64,000 bases of DNA, taken from positions 186,001 through 250,000 of the forward strand of contig NZ_AEDD01000013.1 in assembly GCF_000179615.1 (NCBI RefSeq), in the 5' to 3' direction. This document shows, piece by piece, positions 17,163 through 24,631 of the stretch. Under the pieces are notes generated by a model. The model saw nothing but the letters and a program-made list of their open reading frames with translations. It ran no database searches and had not been told where the DNA came from. Position numbers and translations under genes: made by a program. The stretch is from Paenibacillus curdlanolyticus YK9 (GTDB lineage Bacteria > Bacillota > Bacilli > Paenibacillales > Paenibacillaceae). How positions within the stretch are numbered: the stretch's first letter is position 1; each line of letters opens with the position of its first letter.

Positions 17163-18127
17163 CAAGCAAACCAACTCGCGTATTTTTGCCTTATATAAGC
17201 CAGCTTCGCCTCTGTTTGCACAGCGCCGCCGCCTTCGTGGCCATTAAACGGGTAAATGTTGATTTGCTTCTCGCTCTTGATTCGGTTATACGTGGCGAAA
17301 AACATATCGGGCGGGCATACCTCATCCTTTAATGCTACTGAGGCGAACACGCTGCAGGTAATCCGGTCCGCCATATTCATCGTGTCAAAATAGCTAAGCT
17401 GCTCCAGCACATGATCCAGCTGCTCCGGATGCTGCTTGATATATACCGTCACCGCCGCAAAAGCGCCATGCATCCCTTCTACGCGCCGTTCCAAATTGCT
17501 GTTGCTTGGCACATCCGCCATGGCAAGCACCGGCCGATCATCCAGCGCCGCCATCGCGATCGTGAGCGCTCCCCCTTGGCTTCCGCCTTCTACCACAATC
17601 CGCGAGCTGTCAACTTCTGCTTGGGCGCAAGCAAAATCGATCGCCTTCATGCAGTCCATGTACACAAATCGATAGTAATACTCATAGCGGTTATGGACGC
17701 CTCTGCTCGCTACATTCATCGCAAATCCGCTCGTAGACGAAGCGCGGCTGCCAGTGGCCCCGCCTTGATCCCTGCAATCAATTGACAAGACGGCAAACCC
17801 CATCATGGCCCAATGCATGAAGTCGGATGGCTCCCCCCGATGATGGGTAAATCCATGATAGTGAATCAAACACGGATAACTATCTTTTTGCAAAAAAGCA
17901 GGCACGATATACCAGCCGTGAATGGGTGTCCCGTCCATCCCATCATATTGAATATCATAAATATCCACATGCTCAATCGGATGCGCGACCTTACGCTTGA
18001 CTGGATTGAGCGGAACAGCTCTTGCCTCGCGAATGGTCTCCTCCCAGAATGCATCGAAATTTTCCGTTCTTGTTAATGCCGGCAAGTAAGCGTAAAGCTC
18101 TTTCGTCGTTCGATCCATATACCCCAT
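17162..18127 (-). CDS. CE7-like acetyl esterase (acetylxylan esterase / cephalosporin-C deacetylase family)
   Basis: This 321-residue alpha/beta hydrolase matches the usual length of CE7 enzymes (about 320) and has no signal peptide, so it acts in the cytoplasm. The nucleophile Ser183 sits in GGSQGG, the acid Asp in ALKDEVCPP (about 268) and the His in NGHEGGG (about 297). The N-terminal YLPALTRTENFDAFWEE is typical of the family. The RGQ motif that marks CE7 is here CRDQ (residues 118-121), an unusual change close to the oxyanion region. CE7 enzymes remove acetyl groups from short xylo-oligosaccharides and other small acetyl esters after import. It lies between the GH5 gene and the BtrH-like gene, each separated by terminators, so it is probably monocistronic. 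Confidence 0.85.
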   Translation of the reverse strand: MGYMDRTTKELYAYLPALTRTENFDAFWEETIREARAVPLNPVKRKVAHPIEHVDIYDIQYDGMDGTPIHGWYIVPAFLQKDSYPCLIHYHGFTHHRGEPSDFMHWAMMGFAVLSIDCRDQGGATGSRASSTSGFAMNVASRGVHNRYEYYYRFVYMDCMKAIDFACAQAEVDSSRIVVEGGSQGGALTIAMAALDDRPVLAMADVPSNSNLERRVEGMHGAFAAVTVYIKQHPEQLDHVLEQLSYFDTMNMADRITCSVFASVALKDEVCPPDMFFATYNRIKSEKQINIYPFNGHEGGGAVQTEAKLAYIRQKYASWFA

Positions 18128-18257
18128 GTCGCTAACCTCTCTTTATCGGTTAAATTCATAGCTTCTATGTTTGACTTCGATATGCCGATGCCGAAATTCC
18201 TTCCCATGGTCAAAAAAGTCTCGTAGAACGTATTATCGCATCTCTACCAATTGAAAC

Positions 18258-18292
18258 AAGCCAGCCCTATGCAAGACTAGGGCCGGCTGCTT
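18258..18292 (-). terminator. terminator of the GH5 gene
   Basis: GCCGGCCCTA pairs with TAGGGCTGGC on the minus strand, followed by TTGTTTC. It begins just after the stop codon. Confidence 0.6.
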
Positions 18293-18297
18293 TTTAG

Positions 18298-19932
18298 TTA
18301 TGGCTGTAACGTTATTGGATCGACGGAGAGCCACTCCAGCGCGACCTGCCCGTCAGCTGAGCGAACCACGATGCGGCCGTTGCTTCCCTCCGAGAACAAA
18401 CAGCCGCTCAATGCAACGGTTTGCCAATCGCTGCCCGTGAGCTCCGCTCGCCCCGCCGCTTTGCCGTCGATCTCAACTTCGACAGTCGCCTGCCCTTCCG
18501 GCGCGGCAACGCGCAGCATAACCGTATGCGCAGCGCTGCTCGCCGCATTCACCTCATAAGCGAGCCAATCGCCCTTCGTGAGCCGAACATGCAGCCATTC
18601 GTCCGCCTCCCATGCCAAGCCTCGCCCAGGATGGAAGTTCGGCTTATCGCGCTGGCTGTCGGTGAAGCGAATGTCAGTGCCGTCGTCCGAGCGGAAGCCA
18701 AGCGTGTGGCTGATTGGCTGCTGGACGCCATAGCTGACGCCTGCACCGTGAAAGCCGTAGAAGATCGCAGGAATGCGTACGGAAGGCCGAAATAGCAGCG
18801 CGTTCACGACCTCCGTATGATAAGTGCACGATTCAATCCGCAGATTATCCAGATACGTCCACAAAATCCGCTCCGCCTCGCCGCTCTCCGGCTTTTGCCC
18901 CCCTTCCAAGTAGGAAACAAGCTTGTCCCACCCTTCCGGCTGGTTGACGGAGCATGGCGAGTTGATCGTTTCAAGTTTTTTCCACGTCCAGAAATTCCAC
19001 GAAATATCGTGATCCTCGTATAACCGGAACCCGCCGATGTACCATTCGATATTATTTTCGCCGCCCTCGCCCATATAGATCGGCACATTCCACTCGTCGC
19101 GCTTGTCGAGAAACTTCTGAATGCTCGCTGTATCCGGGTTATTCCAATATTTATGGAATTGCAGCATCAGGTTGTTTTCATCCGGCTTCTCTTTGAAAAT
19201 CGACCAATCCGTCGCCCAATGCGCGCCTTCCAGAATAATCATATGCTTGTCGTCAACCTCGCGAATGGCGCGTATGATATCGAGGTATAATGGCATGATC
19301 TGGTCGTTGTACATCGAAAAATATTCCGGCAGCGGCTCGTTAAGCAGATCATATCCGGCTACAATCCACTCATCCTTATAGCGCTCGGCCAGCATCCGCC
19401 ACATCTCCACCGTCAAGCGCTTGTTGGCCTCATCCTGGAACAGCTCCGGCTGGTCGTTGCGCGAATCGTCGATATTCGCGCCCGTCTGCCCGCCAGGCGC
19501 ACCGTGCAGATCAAGCACGACATACAGCCGATAGGTTCTGCACCAATCGATCACTCGGTCAATAAGTGCAAGATGCTGCTCATCGAATATAGGCTTAGTC
19601 TCTTCCTTCAGCAGCGACCGGGCATTGATCGGCACCCGTATGGAGTTGAAGCCCTCTTCCGCAATGCGGCGAATATCGTCCTCCGCAATATAAACATCAT
19701 AATAGGTGTCCCAAAATTGCTTCGCCTTGTCTTCGCCGATCAACTCATCAACCATCTTCTCAATCCGCCGCGGGCGGTCGCCCGCTACCGGGAAGCGCCA
19801 CATGTAACCCTCGGGCAGCAACCAACTGCCCAATCCGACGCCGCGCAGCAAAAACGCTTGGCCTGCGCCGTTTACGATCTTGCGGCCCTCTGCTTTCACA
19901 AATCCCTCCACCTCATGACTAATCTTGTTCAT
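18298..19932 (-). CDS. glycoside hydrolase family 5 enzyme with C-terminal CBM6/35-like domain
   Basis: The start is ATG 19932, with AAGGAG nine bases upstream; a longer frame from 19962 overlaps an operator and has no ribosome site. The protein has 544 residues and no signal peptide. The GH5 barrel spans about residues 15-385. It has LRGVGLGSWL, NSIRVPIN, VVLDLHGAPGGQ, the acid/base Glu199 in YDLLNEP and the nucleophile Glu289 in YMGEGGEN. The last about 130 residues form a beta-sandwich of the CBM6/35 type (DWLAYEVNAA, HTVMLRVAAPEG, EWLSVDPITLQP). GH5 members cut beta-linked glucans, mannans or related oligosaccharides. A cytoplasmic enzyme would act on imported oligosaccharides, so the retained binding module is odd. 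A LacI-type palindrome overlaps the ribosome-site region. Confidence 0.85.
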   Translation of the reverse strand: MNKISHEVEGFVKAEGRKIVNGAGQAFLLRGVGLGSWLLPEGYMWRFPVAGDRPRRIEKMVDELIGEDKAKQFWDTYYDVYIAEDDIRRIAEEGFNSIRVPINARSLLKEETKPIFDEQHLALIDRVIDWCRTYRLYVVLDLHGAPGGQTGANIDDSRNDQPELFQDEANKRLTVEMWRMLAERYKDEWIVAGYDLLNEPLPEYFSMYNDQIMPLYLDIIRAIREVDDKHMIILEGAHWATDWSIFKEKPDENNLMLQFHKYWNNPDTASIQKFLDKRDEWNVPIYMGEGGENNIEWYIGGFRLYEDHDISWNFWTWKKLETINSPCSVNQPEGWDKLVSYLEGGQKPESGEAERILWTYLDNLRIESCTYHTEVVNALLFRPSVRIPAIFYGFHGAGVSYGVQQPISHTLGFRSDDGTDIRFTDSQRDKPNFHPGRGLAWEADEWLHVRLTKGDWLAYEVNAASSAAHTVMLRVAAPEGQATVEVEIDGKAAGRAELTGSDWQTVALSGCLFSEGSNGRIVVRSADGQVALEWLSVDPITLQP

Positions 19933-19944
19933 AAGTTCATCTCC

Positions 19945-19964
19945 TTTTGGAATCGTTTTCAAAA
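19945..19964. promoter_or_regulatory. LacI-type operator TTTTGGAATCGTTTTCAAAA
   Basis: An imperfect palindrome centred on the CG step, one mismatch from the cre consensus in its core (TGGAATCGTTTTCA). It abuts the ribosome site of the GH5 gene, so binding would block transcription early. Confidence 0.5.
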
Positions 19965-20412
19965 CGGTACAGAAACTTGCTTAACGCCAATGGCTGCCAC
20001 CATGGGAATTAGCTAATTTTAGTTAGATTGTTCCCTTATGTATACCCCTCGTTTTTCGGGTCAAGGTGCAGTTTTTTGTTTTTACGAAAAAACGATCTGT
20101 TTATACATAAATCAAAGGACAAGAATCGCTCATGAAAAAAGAGGCTGCTGCGCAGCGCGTCGACCACGCCATTGCACGCTGTACAACGAGAAAAAGACGA
20201 TTTGCCTTCACTAGACGCTCCCATTGCAGTTCATGCAACGAGACACGATCCAGAATAGATAAAATGGGCCCGGAATATAGAAAGCCGTCTTTCCCGTTGC
20301 ACATTTTGCAATGATGTTACCACAGTTCCACGCTCGAGTTTGATTCTATTGTATGAACTGCAATGAGCAGACTGCTGTACGCACCAGCGTCGCCTTCAAT
20401 ATGACATACAGG

Positions 20413-20466
20413 CGCAAAAAAAGGAGGTGTCCTCAGCCGTCGCGGCTTTTTGGCCCCCCTTTTGTT
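20413..20466 (-). terminator. candidate terminator of the metallo-hydrolase gene
   Basis: On the minus strand AAAAGGGGGG can pair with CCTCCTTTTTTT around an inner AGCCG/CGGCT hairpin. Pairing is imperfect and the distance to the stop is about 55 bases. Confidence 0.4.
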
Positions 20467-20522
20467 GCTCCTCGGTTTCATACTGCTCCTTCGCTTGCGA
20501 AGGACTCCGTCTCTATACTCCT

Positions 20523-21365
20523 CTACTTTCCTTCATGAGGTAAAGCGATCTCATCAAAGTCCGTTATCAATCGTTGGAGGCTCGTTGCCAGCAACTCCCC
20601 TTCCATCGGTTTGCCGTGCCCCGTTACGGCGATTAATGGCTTCAACGCTTCTAATTGCATGATGGAGTCACGTGCAGAAGGCCAATCCGTCGTAAAGTAT
20701 TTTGGCGGACCGCTGATTTCCATTTCTTGCATAAATACTTTATAGATAGACTCTTGTTTCACAGTAACAAAAGCATCGCCCGCGATTAAAGCTCTGGCAC
20801 CCGAATGGAACAATGAAACATGGCCTGGCGTATGCCCTTTCGTGTGAATCCACCTCCATTGCGGAAGATCAGGAATTGACCTGTCCGCTGGCAGCCTCCG
20901 CAGCTTGTCTCCGAGATTGATTGGCTCATTAGGGAACCATGGGGACATTCGTGACACCAGTCCTCCACCTACTGAAGGATCAGCTGGCAAATAAGCTTGT
21001 TTGCCTGTCAGGAAAGGGAATTCTAATGGATGGGCGTACACGGGCACATCCCAATGCGCAATCAGTTCAATAATCGAACCGACATGGTCGAAATGGCCAT
21101 GGGTCAGCACAATAGCTCTAGGAGAGCAATTCGGTCCGAAGCGTTGCTCTGCTGCTTGAATGATGTGGCTGGCAGAACCCGGCATCCCGGCATCAATGAG
21201 CATCCAATGTTGGTCTTCAGGCGAGCCTACGAACAAAACGTTCACGATCTGGACAGTCAAACCAAATAAATCAGGCATAATCTCTTGGCCGACACCACTT
21301 TCTAAGGAGGTCACCGGCAAATAATGATAATCGGATCCATAGGACATTTCTGTTTCAATTTCCAT
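20523..21365 (-). CDS. MBL-fold metallo-hydrolase
   Basis: This soluble metallo-beta-lactamase-fold protein has THGHFDHVG (HxHxDH), a later metal His in KGHTPGHVS, the bridging Asp in LIAGDAF and a C-terminal His in VTGHGKP. This is a complete dinuclear zinc site of the glyoxalase II/lactonase-like branch. An upstream in-frame ATG at 21398 has no ribosome site. I prefer ATG 21365 (MEIETEMSYGSDYHYLP, about 280 residues) behind GGGAGGGG, although spacing is long and 21347 is a third option. Family members hydrolyse thioesters, lactones or phosphodiesters. Nothing here fixes the substrate. It is divergent from the RNase J gene, which shares the fold but not the CASP domain. Confidence 0.75.
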   Translation of the reverse strand: MEIETEMSYGSDYHYLPVTSLESGVGQEIMPDLFGLTVQIVNVLFVGSPEDQHWMLIDAGMPGSASHIIQAAEQRFGPNCSPRAIVLTHGHFDHVGSIIELIAHWDVPVYAHPLEFPFLTGKQAYLPADPSVGGGLVSRMSPWFPNEPINLGDKLRRLPADRSIPDLPQWRWIHTKGHTPGHVSLFHSGARALIAGDAFVTVKQESIYKVFMQEMEISGPPKYFTTDWPSARDSIMQLEALKPLIAVTGHGKPMEGELLATSLQRLITDFDEIALPHEGK

Positions 21366-21580
21366 CTCGATGCTAAAGCCCCTCCCAATAACCAGCATGG
21401 AACGATAGCCGTTAAGCCATTCATTCGATTCTAGGCGTTGTCTGCAAATTAGAATGAACCTATTCTGACAAAATTATAAATAGAAGCAGATATGTCCGAT
21501 TCGACAGGCAGAAGCGGAATAAACAGGAAGCGCAAAGGGCAAAACAAATCGGAATTTACAAAGCCCAATGGAGGTTTACC

Positions 21581-23263
21581 ATGCACGAGGTGAAAAACCG
21601 GCTCTCAATTATCCCCCTTGGCGGCGTCAATGAGATTGGAAAAAATATGTATGTCATTCAATATGATGACGACATCATCATCGTTGATTGCGGCTCAAAG
21701 TTTCCGGATGAAAGCTTATTAGGGATTGATTTAATTGTCCCGGATATTGCTTATTTGCTTGAAAATAAAGAAAAGGTTAGAGGGCTTGTGGTTACCCATG
21801 GCCACGAGGACCATATCGGCGGTATCCCTTATATCATTAAACAGTTCAATATGCCGATCTACGCAAGCCGACTTACTTTGGGTCTAATCAAAGGAAAATT
21901 AAAAGAACATCGCCTGCTGGGCACGACAGCGTTGCATCAGATTGATGCTGATTCCAAAGTCGTTCTTGGAAGCATTCCGTTAAGTTTTTTTACGACTAGC
22001 CATAGTATCCCTGATTGCTTAGGCATCGCCTTTCACACGCCTCAAGGCACAGTCGTACATACTGGCGATTTTAAGTTCGATTTCACTCCGGTCAATGATC
22101 AATTCGCTGATATTCATAAAATGGCTGAAATCGGGAAAAACGGTGTGCTTGCCCTTTTGTCTGAAAGCACCAATGCAGAACGTCCCGGCTTCACGCCTTC
22201 TGAACGATTAGTCGGCGCAAACATCCTTGAAGCTTTCATAAACGCAGATGGAAAAATATTTATTTCAACCTTTGCGTCCAACGTACATCGATTGCAACAG
22301 ATTTTCGACGCAGCCGAAAAGACGGGCCGCAAGGTTGCTCTTGCTGGCAGGAGCATGGTGAACGTTGTGGATGTAGCTTCAACGTTAGGGTATTTGAGCA
22401 TTGCTGCAAACCAGCTTGTGGAACTATCAGAAGTTAACAAATATAAAAACCATGAAATTGTTGTTCTTTGCACGGGAAGCCAAGGGGAACCGATGGCCGC
22501 TTTAGGACGAATTGCAAGCGGCAACCATCGCCAGATTGGCATTGCTCCTGGAGACACGGTTATTTTTGCTTCTTCCCCTATCCCAGGCAACGAAAGAAAC
22601 GTGGCGCGCATTGTAGATAATCTCTTTGCAAGGAAGGCTAAGGTTATCTATGGCTCAGCCACAGTTACGGGGATGCATGTTTCCGGGCATGCAAGCCAAG
22701 AGGAATTGAAGCTTATGCTGACGCTGATGCAGCCAAAATACTTTATTCCTATTCATGGCGAATACCGGATGCTTCATTTGCACCGAATATTAGCGGAATC
22801 TGTCGGCGTAAACGCAAGCAACATTTTTATCGTTAGCAATGGCGATGTTGTGGATTTCATCGGTTCTGAAGCTATGCAAGAACGAAAAGTAGCTAACGGG
22901 AATACGCTTGTGGACGGACTTGGGATTGGTGATGTCGGTAATATCGTCTTGCGCGATCGAAAGGTGTTATCCGCCGACGGCATTCTCATCATCGTGCTGA
23001 CGCTCGGAAAATCGGACAATAAAATTGTCTCGGGACCTGAAGTCATATCAAGAGGCTTCGTATTCGTGAAGGAATCCGAGGGCTTAATGGAAGAAATTCA
23101 ACGACTAACTTTAGATGAAATTGAGAGGCTTCAGGAGCAATACACCAAGCTTAACAATCATTGGGGAATCTATAAACAATCGATCAGAGATTCCATCGGG
23201 AAATTTTTGTTTGCGAAAACCCAAAGAAGGCCTATGATCCTGCCAATTATCATTCAAGTGTAG
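21581..23263 (+). CDS. rnjA: ribonuclease J (RNase J1-type)
   Basis: This 560-residue protein closely follows B. subtilis RNase J1 over its whole length. It has IIPLGGVNEIGKNMYV, the metal site THGHEDHIGG (H73, H75, D77, H78), HTGDFKFDFTPV, and the beta-CASP segments ATFASN-like STFASNVHR and CTGSQGEPMAAL. It also has PIHGEYRML and the C-terminal KTQRRPMILPIII. RNase J combines 5'-3' exonuclease and endonuclease activity and acts in mRNA decay and rRNA 5' maturation in the Firmicutes. It starts at ATG 21581 behind GGAGG and is monocistronic, with a hairpin after the stop. Bacillales often carry more than one paralogue, and this copy is not in the usual genomic setting I can recognise, so it may be a secondary copy. 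The symbol is by similarity. Confidence 0.88.
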   Translation: MHEVKNRLSIIPLGGVNEIGKNMYVIQYDDDIIIVDCGSKFPDESLLGIDLIVPDIAYLLENKEKVRGLVVTHGHEDHIGGIPYIIKQFNMPIYASRLTLGLIKGKLKEHRLLGTTALHQIDADSKVVLGSIPLSFFTTSHSIPDCLGIAFHTPQGTVVHTGDFKFDFTPVNDQFADIHKMAEIGKNGVLALLSESTNAERPGFTPSERLVGANILEAFINADGKIFISTFASNVHRLQQIFDAAEKTGRKVALAGRSMVNVVDVASTLGYLSIAANQLVELSEVNKYKNHEIVVLCTGSQGEPMAALGRIASGNHRQIGIAPGDTVIFASSPIPGNERNVARIVDNLFARKAKVIYGSATVTGMHVSGHASQEELKLMLTLMQPKYFIPIHGEYRMLHLHRILAESVGVNASNIFIVSNGDVVDFIGSEAMQERKVANGNTLVDGLGIGDVGNIVLRDRKVLSADGILIIVLTLGKSDNKIVSGPEVISRGFVFVKESEGLMEEIQRLTLDEIERLQEQYTKLNNHWGIYKQSIRDSIGKFLFAKTQRRPMILPIIIQV

Positions 23264-23303
23264 TCATACAGAAATCAACACAAGCTTCAGATCATACAAA
23301 ATA

Positions 23304-23334
23304 GGCCAACCTAACGTTTAGGTTGGCCCGCCTT
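23304..23334 (+). terminator. terminator after RNase J
   Basis: GGCCAACCTAA pairs with TTAGGTTGGCC around a 3-base loop, followed by CGCCTTT. The stem is perfect and the T tract short. It may also serve the convergent gene at 23384. Confidence 0.65.
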
Positions 23335-23383
23335 TCGGTCAAGTAAAAAGCCGCTCATTCACTTCCCCATCTAACTAAACCCG

Positions 23384-24460
23384 TTATGGCTTAACTCGGG
23401 CACCGATAATTACGGGGGTAGAAGAAACTGCGGGCACCACCATAAAGAAGTTAACCGTAATCGTAGCCCCGGCTGCTACAGGGCCTGTGTCGATCATATC
23501 GCAGTAGTAGCCCGGTCCTACCCAAGCGTATGATTGGGATACACCCGCCATATTAACGAAAGGAAATCCGGAACCGCCGGAAGCCGCCGTTTTGCCGATC
23601 ATAATCAGGAAGTTCTTTGATACAGTGAATGTGTTCTTGATCTTCATCGAAACAGCGTATTGCTGGCCAAAACCGCCTTCAAGCAACCCCGTCGAGTTAT
23701 TGCCCGTCGGCGCGTAGTCTGTCACTGTCGGGATATCGTCTGTACCGAACACGCCAGGATTCGCAGCCGATCCGCAAACTCTATATGCAATGCCGTTTGT
23801 ATCAACAGGTGCAATTTCCGCTAAGTTCATAGGATTGTAGTATGTCGGCGCCACGCCTCTCCGCATCGATGGACTTTTCAACGTTGCCCAATCCGTTGCA
23901 CCGATGTTCGTATTAAGATAGGCAACATCGTAGAAGATCGCATTCGCAGCAGCACCGGTGCTGTTGTTCACGACATTGGTGCGTGCCACAATACCGAAGT
24001 TATAACCTGCTGAGATGGTTTGTTGGAAAATCGTCCCGAATGCGTTTGGCTGAATAACGATCGGGGTCGGCAAGTGATTGTTTCCTGAAAAGTACTGTGT
24101 CCATCCTGCAATGTCCGAACCGCCATTGGATTGCGTGAGACCATTGTTGGAGGATGAAACGGAAATCGCGAAACTGTTGGGATTGTAAATGAGCAGTGCA
24201 TGCTTAAACGGTGCGCCCGAGCCATTGGTGTGCCACATATAAACAAGTCCCGCTCCATTTACTGTTGCTTTGTTAAGCCACCGTTTCCCGCCTCCATCCA
24301 CCAGATCGAAACTACCTAACGCCGGCCCGTTTGTAACACTTTCCGGGTTGTCCGAGTAAAAACAATATCCTCCTTGGCGATTTACTGTACTGGCGCCCTT
24401 GCTGGTTAGAATCGTTGGGTTGAGCGCATTCTTTAAAGAGTTTGTTACTAAGGTTGGCAT
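23384..24460 (-). CDS. unrecognised beta-rich protein, Gly/Asn/Ser-rich
   Basis: This 358-residue protein starts at ATG 24460, ten bases after AAGGAGG; an in-frame TTG at 24466 is too near the site. I do not recognise the family. It has no signal peptide or membrane helix and few charged residues. It shows a regular run of short beta-strand-like segments rich in N, G, S, T, Y and F (HALLIYNPNSFAISVSSSNNG, AIFYDVAYLNTNIGATDW, NFLIMIGKTAASGG). The end is typical of a beta-sandwich (TVNFFMVVPAVSSTPVIIGARVKP). Composition resembles self-assembling surface, coat or phage-tail-like proteins, but that is only an impression. It stands between RNase J and the GH66 gene with a terminator on each side, and its own strong ribosome site suggests high expression. 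Confidence 0.6.
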   Translation of the reverse strand: MPTLVTNSLKNALNPTILTSKGASTVNRQGGYCFYSDNPESVTNGPALGSFDLVDGGGKRWLNKATVNGAGLVYMWHTNGSGAPFKHALLIYNPNSFAISVSSSNNGLTQSNGGSDIAGWTQYFSGNNHLPTPIVIQPNAFGTIFQQTISAGYNFGIVARTNVVNNSTGAAANAIFYDVAYLNTNIGATDWATLKSPSMRRGVAPTYYNPMNLAEIAPVDTNGIAYRVCGSAANPGVFGTDDIPTVTDYAPTGNNSTGLLEGGFGQQYAVSMKIKNTFTVSKNFLIMIGKTAASGGSGFPFVNMAGVSQSYAWVGPGYYCDMIDTGPVAAGATITVNFFMVVPAVSSTPVIIGARVKP

Positions 24461-24556
24461 AATCAATCATCCTCCTTTTATCCTGAAGCTCAACGCATTG
24501 GCTCAGGTTACTTTATAAAGTGAAAGAAATCTTCTAAATCGCAACCTTGCAGAATA

Positions 24557-24624
24557 TGAAAAACACCTTCAAGATTGTACCCAGCACTTTCGAATTCGAA
24601 ATCTGGATACACTTGAAGGTGTTT
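24557..24624 (-). terminator. terminator of the GH66 gene with long loop
   Basis: AAACACCTTCAAG pairs with CTTGAAGGTGTTT and is followed by TTTTTC on the minus strand. The 38-base loop itself contains a perfect TTTCGAATTCGAAA palindrome. Confidence 0.75.
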
Positions 24625-24631
24625 CACTCCG

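Larger units (their letters stand above)
19933..20522. other. long intergenic region without a recognisable gene
   Basis: Besides the GH5 operator and a candidate terminator near 20413-20466, this stretch of about 590 bases holds only short overlapping frames on both strands with no ribosome site or recognisable product. A perfect but T-less hairpin (TCCTTCGC/GCGAAGGA, 20487-20504) lies just after the metallo-hydrolase stop. Confidence 0.5.

Noticed and set aside
20101-20314. Overlapping 60-67 codon frames on both strands in the 590-base gap
   Set aside because: No ribosome sites, unusual composition and no recognisable motif.
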